This document shows positions 36,041 to 49,260 of a stretch of DNA of 64,000 bases, piece after piece. Origin of the DNA: Sambucus nigra. Its lineage: Eukaryota > Streptophyta > Magnoliopsida > Dipsacales > Adoxaceae. The notes under the pieces are model-generated. The model ran no database searches. It was not told where the DNA came from and worked only from the letters and a program-made list of their open reading frames with translations. The position numbers were made by a program, and so were the translations under genes. The first letter of the stretch is position 1; each line of letters begins with the position of its first letter. The DNA lies in NCBI GenBank assembly GCA_949130495.1, contig OX422213.1, positions 204,593,660-204,657,659 on the forward strand, written 5' to 3'.

Positions 36041-39000
36041 TTACATTGGTCCTGTGCGAGGTGTTCGTGCCTCCTACGGGGTCGTTTGGGGGCTGGTTGA
36101 GGTTTTCACCAATTAACAGCCTGTTTTCAAGTCTAAGTGTGATTTTTGCAAATTATCATCATACTCTCAAATCGGGAGACCCGGGACTACGCGGTCAGTT
36201 CCTACAAGTAACATTGGTCCCGTGCGAGGTGTTCGTGCCTCCTACGGGGTCGTTTGGGGGCTGGTTCGGGATTTCAACCTTTAACGTCGTGTTTTCAAGT
36301 CTACGTGTAATATTTGCAAATTATCATCATACTCTCAAACACGGAGACTCGGGACTACGCGGTCAGTTCCTACAAGTTACATTGGTCCCGTGCGAGGAGT
36401 TCATGCCTCCTACGGGGTCGTTTGGGGGATGGTTTGGGTTTTCACCCTTTAACGGCCTGTTTTCAAGTCAAAGTGTGATTTTTGCAAATTATGGTCATAC
36501 TCTCAAACCGGGAGACCCGGGACTACGTGGTCTGTTCTTACAAGTTACATTGGTCACGTGCGAGGTATTCATGCCTCCTACGGGGTCGTTTGGGGGCAGG
36601 TTCGGGTTTTCACCCTTTAACGGCCTTTTTCAAGTCTAAGTGTGATTTTTGCGAATTATCGTCATACTCTCAAACCGGGAGACTCGGGACTACATGGTCA
36701 GTTCCTGGAAGTTACATTGTACCCGTACGAGGTGTTCGTGCCTCCTACGGGGTCGTTTGGGGGCTAGTTTAGGTTTTCACCCTTTAACGGCCTGTTTTGA
36801 AGTCAAAGTGTGATTTTTGCAAATTATCATCATACTCTCAAACCGGGAGACCCGAGACTACGCGGTCAGTTCCTACAAGTTACATTGGTCCCGTGCGAGG
36901 TGTTCGTGCCTCCTACGGGGTCGTTTGGGGACTGGTTTGGATTTTCACCCCTTAACGGCCTATTTTCAAGTCTAAGTGTGATTTTTGCAAATTATCGTCA
37001 TACTCTCAAACCGAGAGACCCGGGACTACGCGGTCAGTTCCTACAAGTTACATTGGTCCCGTGCGAGGTGTTCGTGCCTCTTACAGGGTCGTTTGGTGGA
37101 TGGTTTGGGTTTTCACCCTTTAACGGCCTGTTTTCGAGAAAGTGTGATTTTTGCAAATTATCGTCTTACTCTGAAACCGGGAGACCCGAGACTATTCGGT
37201 CAGTTCCTACAAGTTTCATTGGTCCCATACGAGGTGTTCGTGCCTCCTACGGGGTCGTTTGGGGTCTGGTTCCAGTTTTCACCCCTTAACTGCCTGTTTT
37301 CAACTCAAAGTGTGATTTTTGCAAATTATCGTCATACGCTCAAATTCGGAGACTCGGGACTATGCGATCAGTCCCTACAAGTTACATTGGTCCCGTGCGA
37401 GGTGTTCGTGCCTCCTATGGGGTCGTTGGGGGTTGGTTGGGGTTTTCACCCCTTAACGACCTGTTTTCAAGTCTAAGTGTGATTTTTGGAAATTATCGTC
37501 ATATTCTCAAACCGGGAGACCCGGGACTACGTTGTCAGTCCCTACAAGTTACAATGGTCCCGTGCAAGGTGTTCGTGCCTCCTACGGGGTCGTTTGGGGG
37601 CTGGTTTGGGTTTTCACCCCTTAACGGCCTGTTTTCAAGTCTAAGTGTGATTTTTGCAAATTATCCTCATACTCTCAAACCGGGAGACCCGGGACTACGC
37701 GGTCAGTTCCTACAAGTTACATTGGTCCCGTGCGAGGTGTTCGTGCCTCCTACGGGGTCGTTTGGGGTCTGGTTGGGGTTTTCACCCCTTAACATCCTGT
37801 TTTCAAGTCTAAGTGTGATTTTTGCAAATTATCGTCATACTCTCAAACCAGGAGACCCGGGACTACGCGATTAGTTTCTACAAGTTACATTGGTCCCGTG
37901 CGAGGTCATCATGCCTCCTACGGGTTTTGGGGTTGGTTTGGGTTTTCACTCTTTAACGACCTGTTTTCAAGTCTAAGTGTGATTTTTGCAAATTATCGTC
38001 ATACTCTCAAACCGGGAGTCTCGAGACAATGCGGTCAGTTCCTACAATTTACATTGGTCCCGTGCGAGGTGTTCGTGCCTCGTACGGGGTCGTTTGGGGG
38101 CTGGTTGGGGTTTTCACACCTTAACGGCCTGTTTTCAAATCTAAGTGTGATTTTTGCAAATTATCGTCATACTCTCAAACCGAGAGACCCGGGACTACGC
38201 GGTGAGTTCCTACAAGTAACATTGGTCCCGTGCGAGGTGTTCGTGCCTCCTACGGGGTCGTTTGGGGACTCGTTCGGGTTTTCACACCTTAACGGCCTGT
38301 TTTCAAGTCTAAGTGTGATTTTTGCAAATTATCGTCATACTCTCAAATCGGGAGACCCGGGACAATACGGTCAGTTCCTAAAAGTTACATTGGTCCCGTG
38401 CGAGGTGTTCGTGCCTCCTGCGGGGTCGTTTGGGGGCTGGTTGGGGTTTTCACACCTTAACGGCCTGTTTTCAAGTCTAAGTGTGATTTTTGCAAATTAT
38501 GGTCATACTCTCAAACCGGGAGACCCGGGACTACGCGGTGAGTTCCTACAAGTTACATTGGTCCCGTACGAGGTGTTCGTGCCTCCTACGGGGTCGTTTG
38601 GGGGCTGGTTGGGGTTTTGACACCTTAACGGCCTATTTTCAAGTCTAAGTGTGATTTTTTCAAATTATCATCATACTCTCAAACCGGGAGCCCCGGGACA
38701 ACGCGGTCAGTTCCTACAACTTACATTGGTCCCGTGCGAGGTGTTCGTGCGTCCTACGGGGTCGTTTGGGGGCTGGTTCGGGTTTTCACCCCTTAACGGC
38801 CGGTTTTCAAGTCAAAGTGTGATTTTTGCAAATTATCATAATATTCTCAAATCGATAGACCCGGGACTACACGGTCAGTCCCTACCAGTTACATTGGTCC
38901 CGTGCGAGGTGTTCGTGCCTCCTACGGGGTCGTTTGGGGGCTGGTTTGTGTTTTCACCCCTTAACGGCCTATTTTCAGGTCTAAGTGTCATTTTTGCAAA

Positions 39001-39337
39001 TTATTGTCATACTCTCAAATCGGGAGACCTAGGACTACGCAATCAGTTCCTACAAGTTACATTGGTCTCGTGCGAGGTGTTCGTGCCTCCTACGGGGTTA
39101 TTTGGGGGTTGGTTCGGGTTTTCACCCCTTAACGGCCTGTTTTCAAGTCTAAGTATGATTTTTACAAATTATCGTCATACTCGCAAACCAGGAGACTCGG
39201 GACAACGGGACCACGCGGTCAGTTCCTACAAGTTACATTGGTCCCGTGCGAGGTGGTCGATCCTCCTACGGGGTCGTTTGGGGGCTGGTTCCGGTTTTCA
39301 CCCCTTAACGGCCTGTTTTCAAGTCAAAGTGTGATTT

Positions 39338-42300
39338 TTGCAAATTATCCTCATACTCTCAAACCGGGAGACCCGGGACTACGCAGTCAGTTCCTACAAG
39401 TTACATTGGTCCCGTGCGAGGTGCTCGTGCCTCCTACGGGGTCTTTTAGTTGATGGTTTGGGTTTTCACCCTTTAACGGCCTGTTTTCAAGAAAGTGTGA
39501 TTTTTGCAAATTATCGTCATACTCTCAAACCGGGAGACCCGGGAGTACGCGGTCAGTTCCGACAAGTTACATTGGTCCCGTGCGAGGTGTTCGTGCCACC
39601 TACGGGGTCGTTTGGGGGTTGGTTCGAGTTTTCACCCCTTAACGGCCTGTTTTCAAGTCTAAATTATCATCATACTCTCAAACCGGGAGTCCCGGGACAA
39701 CGCGGTCAGTTCCTACAAGTTACATTGGTCCCGTGGGAGGTGTTCGTGCCTCCTACAGGGTCGTTTGGGGGCTGGTTGGGGTTTTCACACCTTAACGGCC
39801 TGTTTTCAAGTCTAAGTGTGATTTTTGCAAATTATCGTCATACTCTCAAAGCGGCAGACCTGGGACTACGTGGTCAGTTCCTACAAGTTACATTGGTCCC
39901 ATTCGAGGTGTTCGTGCCTCCTACGGGGTCGTTTGGGGGTTGGTTCGGGTTTTCACCCCTTAACAGCCTGTTTTCAAGTCAAAGTGTGATTTTTGCAAAT
40001 TTTCATCATACTCTCAAACCCGGAGACTCAGGACTATGCGATCAGTCCCTACAAGTTACATTGGTCCCGTGCGAGGTGTTCGTGCCTCCTACGGGGTCGT
40101 TTGGGGGCTGGTTGGGGTTTTCACCCCTTAACGGCCTGTTTTCAAGTCTAAGTGTGTTTTTTGTAAATTATTGTCATACTCTCAAACTGAGAGACCAGGG
40201 ACTACGCGGTCAGTTCCTACAGGTTACATTGGTCCCGTGCGAGGTGTTCGTGCCGCTTACGGGGTCGTTTGGGGGCTGGTTGGGGTTTTCACCCCTTAAC
40301 GGCCTGTTTTCAAGTCTAAGTGTATTTTTTAAAATTATCATCATACACTCAAACCGGGAGACCCGGGACTATGCGGTCAGTTCCTACAAGTTACATTGGT
40401 CCCGTGTGAGGTGTTCGTGCCTCCTACGGGGTTGTTTGGGGGCTAGTTTGGGTTTTCACCCCTTAACGACCTGTTTTTAAGTCAAAGTGTGATTTTTGAA
40501 AATTATCGTCACTTTCTCAAACCGGGAGACTCGGGACTACGTGGTCAGTCCCTACAAGTTACAATGGTCCCGTGCGAGGTGTTTGTGCCGCCTACCGGGC
40601 CGTTTGGGGGCTGGTTTGGGTTTTCACCCCTTAACGGCCTATTTTTAAGTCTAAGTGTGATTTTTGCAAATTATCGTCATACTCTCAAACCGGGAGACCC
40701 GGGACTATGCGGTCAGTTCCAATAAGTTTAATTGGTCCCGTGCGAGGTGTTCGTGCCTCTTACGGGGTCATTTCGGGGCTGGTTGGGGTTTTCACACCTT
40801 AACAGCCTGTTTTCAAGTCTATGTGTGATTTTTGCCAATTATCGTCATACTCTCAAACCGGGAGACCCGGGACTACGCGGTCAGTTTCTACAAGTTACAT
40901 TGGTCCCGTGCGAGGTGTTCGTGCCTCCTACGGGGTCGTTTGGGGAATGGTTCGGGTTTTCACCCCTTAACGGCCTGTTTTCAAGTCAAAGTGTGATTTT
41001 TGTGAATTATCGTCATACTCACAAACCGGGAGACCCGGGACTACGCGGTCTGTTCCTACAACTTACATTGGTCCCGTGCGAGGTATTCGTGCCTCCTACG
41101 GGGTCGTTTGGGGGCTGGTTCGTGTTTTCACCCCTTAACAGCCTGTTTTCAAGTCAAAGTGTGATTTTTGCAAATTATCATCATACTCTCAAACCCGGAG
41201 ACCCAGGACTATGCGATCAGTCCATACAAGTTACATTGGTCCCGTGCGAGGTGTTCGTGCCTCCTACGGGGTCGTTTGGTGGTTGGTTGTGGTTTTCACC
41301 CCTTAACGGCCTATTTTCAACTCTAAGTGTGATTTTTGCAAATTATCATAATATTCTCAAATCGGGAGACCCGGGACTACACGGTCAGTCCCTATAAGTT
41401 ACATTGGTCCCGTTCGAGGTGTTCGTGCCTCCTACGGGGTCGTTTGGGGGCTGGTTTGGGTTTTTACCCCTTAGCGGCCTGTTTTCAAGTCTAAGTGTCA
41501 TTTTTGCAAATTATTGTCATACCCTCAAATCGGGAGACCTAGGACCACGCAGTCAGTTCCTACAAGTTACATTGGTCCCGTGCGAGGTGTTCGTGCCTCC
41601 TGCGGGGTTATTTGGGGGTTGGTTCGGGTTTTCACCCATTAACGACCTGTTTTCAAGTCTAAGTATGATTTTTATGAATTATCGTCATACTCGCAAACCA
41701 GGAGACTCGGGACAACGGGACTACGCGGTCAGTTCCAACAAGTTACATTGGTCCTGTGCGTGGTGTTCGTGCCTCCTACGGGGTCGTTTGGGGACTGGTT
41801 TGGATTTTCACCCTTTAACGGCCTATTTTCAAGTCTAAGTGTGATTTTTGCAAATTATCGTAATATTCTCAAATCGGGAGACCCGGGACTACGCGGTCAG
41901 TTCCAACAAGTTACATTGGTCCTGTGCGAGGTGTTCGTGCCTCCTACGGGGTCGTTTGGGGGCTGGTTGAGGTTTTCACCAATTAACAGCCTGTTTTCAA
42001 GTCTAAGTGTGATTTTTGCAAATTATCATCATACTCTCAAATCGGGAGACCCGGGACTACGCAGTCAGTTCCTACAAGTTACATTGGTCCCGTGCGAGGT
42101 GCTCGTGCCTCCTACGGGGTCTTTTAGTTGATGGTTTGGGTTTTCACCCTTTAACGGCCTGTTTTCAAGAAAGTGTGATTTTTGCAAATTATCGTCATAC
42201 TCTCAAACCGGGAGACCCGGGAGTACGCGGTCAGTTCCGACAAGTTACATTGGTCCCGTGCGAGGTGTTCGTGCCACCTACGGGGTCGTTTGGGGGTTGG

Positions 42301-44564
42301 TTCGAGTTTTCACCCCTTAACGGCCTGTTTTCAAGTCTAAATTATCATCATACTCTCAAACCGGGAGTCCCGGGACAACGCGGTCAGTTCCTACAAGTTA
42401 CATTGGTCCCGTGGGAGGTGTTCGTGCCTCCTACAGGGTCGTTTGGGGGCTGGTTGGGGTTTTCACACCTTAACGGCCTGTTTTCAAGTCTAAGTGTGAT
42501 TTTTGCAAATTATCGTCATACTCTCAAAGCGGCAGACCTGGGACTACGTGGTCAGTTCCTACAAGTTACATTGGTCCCATTCGAGGTGTTCGTGCCTCCT
42601 ACGGGGTCGTTTGGGGGTTGGTTCGGGTTTTCACCCCTTAACAGCCTGTTTTCAAGTCAAAGTGTGATTTTTGCAAATTTTCATCATACTCTCAAACCCG
42701 GAGACTCAGGACTATGCGATCAGTCCCTACAAGTTACATTGGTCCCGTGCGAGGTGTTCGTGCCTCCTACGGGGTCGTTTGGGGGCTGGTTGGGGTTTTC
42801 ACCCCTTAACGGCCTGTTTTCAAGTCTAAGTGTGTTTTTTGTAAATTATTGTCATACTCTCAAACTGAGAGACCAGGGACTACGCGGTCAGTTCCTACAG
42901 GTTACATTGGTCCCGTGCGAGGTGTTCGTGCCGCTTACGGGGTCGTTTGGGGGCTGGTTGGGGTTTTCACCCCTTAACGGCCTGTTTTCAAGTCTAAGTG
43001 TATTTTTTAAAATTATCATCATACACTCAAACCGGGAGACCCGGGACTATGCGGTCAGTTCCTACAAGTTACATTGGTCCCGTGTGAGGTGTTCGTGCCT
43101 CCTACGGGGTTGTTTGGGGGCTAGTTTGGGTTTTCACCCCTTAACGACCTGTTTTTAAGTCAAAGTGTGATTTTTGAAAATTATCGTCACTTTCTCAAAC
43201 CGGGAGACTCGGGACTACGTGGTCAGTCCCTACAAGTTACAATGGTCCCGTGCGAGGTGTTTGTGCCGCCTACCGGGCCGTTTGGGGGCTGGTTTGGGTT
43301 TTCACCCCTTAACGGCCTATTTTTAAGTCTAAGTGTGATTTTTGCAAATTATCGTCATACTCTCAAACCGGGAGACCCGGGACTATGCGGTCAGTTCCAA
43401 TAAGTTTAATTGGTCCCGTGCGAGGTGTTCGTGCCTCTTACGGGGTCATTTCGGGGCTGGTTGGGGTTTTCACACCTTAACAGCCTGTTTTCAAGTCTAT
43501 GTGTGATTTTTGCCAATTATCGTCATACTCTCAAACCGGGAGACCCGGGACTACGCGGTCAGTTTCTACAAGTTACATTGGTCCCGTGCGAGGTGTTCGT
43601 GCCTCCTACGGGGTCGTTTGGGGAATGGTTCGGGTTTTCACCCCTTAACGGCCTGTTTTCAAGTCAAAGTGTGATTTTTGTGAATTATCGTCATACTCAC
43701 AAACCGGGAGACCCGGGACTACGCGGTCTGTTCCTACAACTTACATTGGTCCCGTGCGAGGTATTCGTGCCTCCTACGGGGTCGTTTGGGGGCTGGTTCG
43801 TGTTTTCACCCCTTAACAGCCTGTTTTCAAGTCAAAGTGTGATTTTTGCAAATTATCATCATACTCTCAAACCCGGAGACCCAGGACTATGCGATCAGTC
43901 CATACAAGTTACATTGGTCCCGTGCGAGGTGTTCGTGCCTCCTACGGGGTCGTTTGGTGGTTGGTTGTGGTTTTCACCCCTTAACGGCCTATTTTCAACT
44001 CTAAGTGTGATTTTTGCAAATTATCATAATATTCTCAAATCGGGAGACCCGGGACTACACGGTCAGTCCCTATAAGTTACATTGGTCCCGTTCGAGGTGT
44101 TCGTGCCTCCTACGGGGTCGTTTGGGGGCTGGTTTGGGTTTTTACCCCTTAGCGGCCTGTTTTCAAGTCTAAGTGTCATTTTTGCAAATTATTGTCATAC
44201 CCTCAAATCGGGAGACCTAGGACCACGCAGTCAGTTCCTACAAGTTACATTGGTCCCGTGCGAGGTGTTCGTGCCTCCTGCGGGGTTATTTGGGGGTTGG
44301 TTCGGGTTTTCACCCATTAACGACCTGTTTTCAAGTCTAAGTATGATTTTTATGAATTATCGTCATACTCGCAAACCAGGAGACTCGGGACAACGGGACT
44401 ACGCGGTCAGTTCCAACAAGTTACATTGGTCCTGTGCGTGGTGTTCGTGCCTCCTACGGGGTCGTTTGGGGACTGGTTTGGATTTTCACCCTTTAACGGC
44501 CTATTTTCAAGTCTAAGTGTGATTTTTGCAAATTATCGTAATATTCTCAAATCGGGAGACCCGG
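39338..44564 (+). repeat. Higher-order repeat, 2678-bp unit, two near-identical copies
   Basis: Copies lie at 39338-42015 and 42016 to about 44564. Offsets such as 39383/42061 and 40489/43167 are exactly 2678, which is 2510 plus one monomer of 168. The unit shares the same indel markers as the 2510-bp repeat. Confidence 0.93.
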
Positions 44565-45356
44565 GACTACGCTGTCAGTTCCTACAAGTTACATTGGTCC
44601 CGTGCGAGGTGTTCGTGCCTCCTACGGGGTCGTTTGGGGGCTGGTTGGGGTTTTCACCAATTAACAGCCTGTTTTCAAGTCTAAGTGTGATTTTTGCAAA
44701 TTATCATCATACTCTCAAACCGGGAGACCCGGGACTACGCGGTCAGTTCCTACAAGTAACATTGGTCCCGTGCGAGGTGTTCGTGCCTCCTACGGGGTCG
44801 TTTGGGGGCTGGTTCGGGATTTCACCCTTTAACGTCGTGTTTTCAAGTCTACGTGTAATATTTGCAAATTATCATCATACTCTCAAACAAGGAGACTCGG
44901 GACTACGCGGTCAGTTCCTACAAGTTACATTGGTCCCGTGCGAGGAGTTCATGCCTCCTACGGGGTCGTTTGGGGGCTGGTTTGGGTTTTCACCCTTTAA
45001 CGGCCTGTTTTCAAGTCAAAGTGTGATTTTTGCAAATTATGGTCATACTCTCAAACTGGGAGACCCGGGACTACGTGGTCTGTTCCTACAAGTTACATTG
45101 GTCGCGTGCGAGGTATTCATGCCTCCTACGGGGTCGTTTGGGGGCAGGTTCGGGTTTTCACCCTTTAACGGCCTTTTTCAAGTCTAAGTGTGATTTTTGC
45201 GAATTATCGTCATACTCTCAAACCGGGAGACTCGGGACTACATGGTCAGTTCCTGGAAGTTACATTGTACCCGTACGAGGTGTTCGTGCCTCCTACGGGG
45301 TCGTTTGGGGCTAGTTTAGGTTTTCACCCTTTAACGGCCTGTTTTGAAGTCAAAGT

Positions 45357-48300
45357 GTGATTTTTGTAAATTATCATCATACTCTCAAACTGGGAGACCC
45401 GAGACTACGCGGTCAGTTCCTACAAGTTACATTGGTCCCGTGCGAGGTGTTCGTGCCTCCTACGGGGTCGTTTGGGGACTGGTTTGGATTTTCACCCCTT
45501 AACGGCCTATTTTCAAGTCTAAGTGTGATTTTTGCAAATTATCGTCATACTCTCAAACCGAGAGACCCGGGACTACGCGGTCAGTTCCTACAAGTTACAT
45601 TGGTCCCGTGCGAGGTGTTCGTGCCTCTTACAGGGTCGTTTGGTGGATGGTTTGGGTTTTCACCCTTTAACGGCCTGTTTTCGAGAAAGTGTGATTTTTG
45701 CAAATTATCGTCTTACTCTGAAACCGGGAGACCCGAGACTATTCGGTCAGTTCCTACAAGTTTCATTGGTCCCATACGAGGTGTTCGTGCCTCCTACGGG
45801 GTTGTTTGGGAGCTGATTTGGTTTTTCACCATTTAACGGCCTGTTTTCAAGTCTAAGTGTGATTTTTGCAAATTATCGTCATACTCCCAAACTGGGAGTT
45901 CCGGGACTATGCGATCAGTTCCTACAAGTTACATTGGTCCCGTGCGAGGTGTTCGTGCCTCCTACGGGGTCGTTTGGGGGAGGGTTGGGGTTTTTACCCC
46001 TTAACGGCCTGTTTTCAAGTCTAAGTGTGATTTTTGCAAATTATCGTCATACTCTCAAACCGGGAGACCCGAGACTACATGGTCAGTTCCTATAAGTTAC
46101 ATTGGTCCCGTGCGAGGTGTTCGTGCCTCCTACGGGGTCGTTTGGGGGCTGGTTCCAGTTTTCACCCCCAAACAGCCTGTTTTCAACTCAAAGTGTGATG
46201 TTTGCAAATTATCGTCATACGCTCAAATCCGGAGACTCAGGACTATGCGGTCAGTCCCTACAAGTTACATTGGTCCCGTGCGAGGTGTTCGTGCCTCCTA
46301 TGGGGTCGTTTGGGGGTTGGTTGGGGTTTTCACCCCTTAACGGCCTGTTTTCAAGTCTAAGTGTGATTTTTGGAAATTATCATCATATTCTAAAACCAGG
46401 AGACCCGGGACTACGCGGTTAGTTCTACAAGTTACATTGGTCCCGTGCGAGGTGATCGTGCCTCCTACGGGTTTTGGGGTTGGTTTGGGTTTTCACTCTT
46501 TAACGGCCTGTTTTCAAGTCTAAGTGTGATTTTTGCAAATTATCGTCATACTCTCAAACCGGGAGTCTCGGGACAACGCGATCAGTTCCTATAATTTACA
46601 TTGGTCCCGTGCGAGGTGTTCGTGCCTCCTACGGGGTCGTTTGGGGGCTGGTTGGGGTTTTCACACCTTAACGGCCTGTTTTCAAATCTAAGTGTGATTT
46701 TTGCCAATTATTGTCATACTCTCAAACCGAGAGACCCGGGACTACGCGGTGAGTTCCTACAAGTAACATTGGTCCCGTGCTAGGTGTTAGTGCCTCCTAC
46801 GGGGTCGTCTGGGGGCTCGTTCGGGTTTTCACACCTTAACGGCCTGTTTTCAAGTCTAAGTGTGATTTTTGCAAATTATCGTCATACTCTCAAACCGGGA
46901 GACCCGGGACAACACGGTCAGTTCCTAAAAGTTACATTGGTCCCGTGCGAGGTGTTCGTGCCTCCTACGGGGTCGTTTGGGGGCTGGTTCGGGTTTTCAC
47001 CCCTTAACGGCCTGTTTTCAAGTCAAAGTGTGATTTTTGCCAATTATCGTAATATTCTCAAATCGGGAGACCCGGGACTACGTTGTCAGTTCCTACAAGT
47101 TACATTGGTCCCGTGCGAGGTGTTCGTGCGTCCTACGGGGTCGTTTGGGGGATGGTTGGGGTTTTCACCCTTTAACAGCCTGTTTTCAAGTCTAAGTGTG
47201 ATTTTTGCCAATTATCGTCATACTCTCAAACCGGGAGACCCGGGACTACGCGGTCAGTTCCTACAAGTTACATTTCCCCCGTGCGAGGTGTTTGTGCCTC
47301 CTACGTGGTCGTTTGGGGGCTGGTTCGATATTTCACCATTTAACGTCGTGTTTTCAAGTCTATGTGTAATTTTTGCAAATTATCATCATACTGTCAAACC
47401 GGGAGACCCGGGACTACGCGGTCAGTTCCTACAAGTTACATCGGTCCCGTGCAAGGTGTTCGTGCCTCCTACGGGGTCGTTTGGGGGCTGGTTTGGGTTT
47501 TCACCCTTTAACGACCTGTTTTCAAGTCAAAGTGTGATTTTTGCAAATTATCATCATACTCTCAAACCGGGAGACCCGGGACTACGTGGTCTGTTCCTAC
47601 AAGTTACATTGGTCGCGTGCGAGGTATTCATGCCTCCTACGGGGTCGTTTGGGGGCTGGTTCGGGTTTTCACCCTTTAACGGCCTGTTTTCTAGTCTAAG
47701 TGTGATTTTTTCAAATTATCGTCATACTCTCTAATCGGGAGACTCGGGACTACGTGGTCAGTTCCTGGAAGTTACATTGGTCCCGTGCGAGGTGTTCGTG
47801 CCTCCTACGGGGTCGTTTGGGGGCTAGTTTGGGTTTTCACCCTTTAACGGCCTGTTTTGAAGTCAAAGTGTGATTTTTGCAAATTATCGTCATACTCTCA
47901 AACCGGGAGACCCGAGACTACGCGGTCAGTTCCTACAAGTTACATTGGTCCCATGCGAGGTGTTCGTGCCTCCTACGGGGTCGTTTGGGGATTGGTTTGG
48001 ATTTTCACCCCTTAACGGCCTATTTTCAAGTCTAAGTGTGATTTTTGCAAATTATCATCATACTCTCAAACCGAGAGACCCGGGACTACGCGGTCAGTTC
48101 CTACAAGTTACATTGGTCCCGTGCGAGGTGTTCGTGCCTCTTACGGGGTCGTTTAGTGGATGGTTTGGGTTTTCACCCTTTAACGGCCTGTTTTCGAGAA
48201 AGTGTGATTTTTGCAAATTATCATCTTACTCTGAAACCGGGAGACCCGAGACTATTCGGTCAGTTCATACAAGTTTCATTGGTCCCGTACGAGGTGTTCG

Positions 48301-49260
48301 TGCCTCTTACGGGGTTGTTTGGGGGTTGATTTGGGTTTTCACCCTTTAACGGCCTGTTTTCAAGTCTAAGTGTGATTTTTGTAAATTATCGTCATACTCC
48401 CAAACTGGGAGTCCCAGGACTATGCGATCAGTTCCTAAAAGTTACATTGGTCCCGTACGAGGTGTTCGTCCCTCCTACGGGGTCGTTTGGGGGCGGGTTG
48501 GGGTTTTTACCCCTTAACGGCCTGTTTTCAAGTCTAACTGTGATTTTTGTAAATTATCATCATACTCTCAAACCGGGAGACCCGAGACTACATGGTCAGT
48601 TCCTATAAGTTACATTGGTCCCGTGCGAGGTGTTCGTGCCTCCTACGGGGTCGTTTGGGGGCTGGTTCCAGTTTTCACCCCTTAACAGCCTGTTTTCAAC
48701 TCAAAGTGTGATTTTTGCAAATTATCGTCATACGCTCAAATCCGAAGACTCGGGACTATGCGGTCCGTCCCTACAAGTTACATTGGTCCCGTGCGAGGTG
48801 TTCGTGCCTCCTATGGGGTCGTTTGGGGGTTGGTTGGGGTTTTCAACCCTAACGGCCTGTTTTCAAGTCTAAGTGTGATTTTTGGAAATTATCATCATAT
48901 TCTCAAACCGGGAGACCCGGGACTACGTTTTCAATTCCTACAAGTTACAATGGTCCCGTGCAAGGTGTTCGTGCCTCCTACGGGGTCGTTTGGGGTCTGG
49001 TTTGGGTTTTCACCCCTTAACGGCCTATTTTCAAGTCTAAGTGTGATTTTTGCAAATTATCCTCATACTCTCAAACCGGGAGACCCGGGACTACGCGGTC
49101 AGTTCCTACAAGTTACATTGGTCCCGTGCGAGGTGTTCGTACCTTCTACGGGGTCGTTTGGGGGCTGGTTGGGGTTTTCACCCCTTAACAGCTTGTTTTC
49201 AAGTCTAAGTGTGATTTTTGCAAATTATCGTCATACTCTCAAACCGGGAGACCCGTGACT
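45357..49260 (+). repeat. Higher-order repeat, 2513-bp offset
   Basis: The segment from 45357 recurs from 47870. Equivalent points 45532/48045, 45859/48372 and 46102/48615 all give 2513 bp. Similarity fades after about 46400/48910. Confidence 0.85.
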
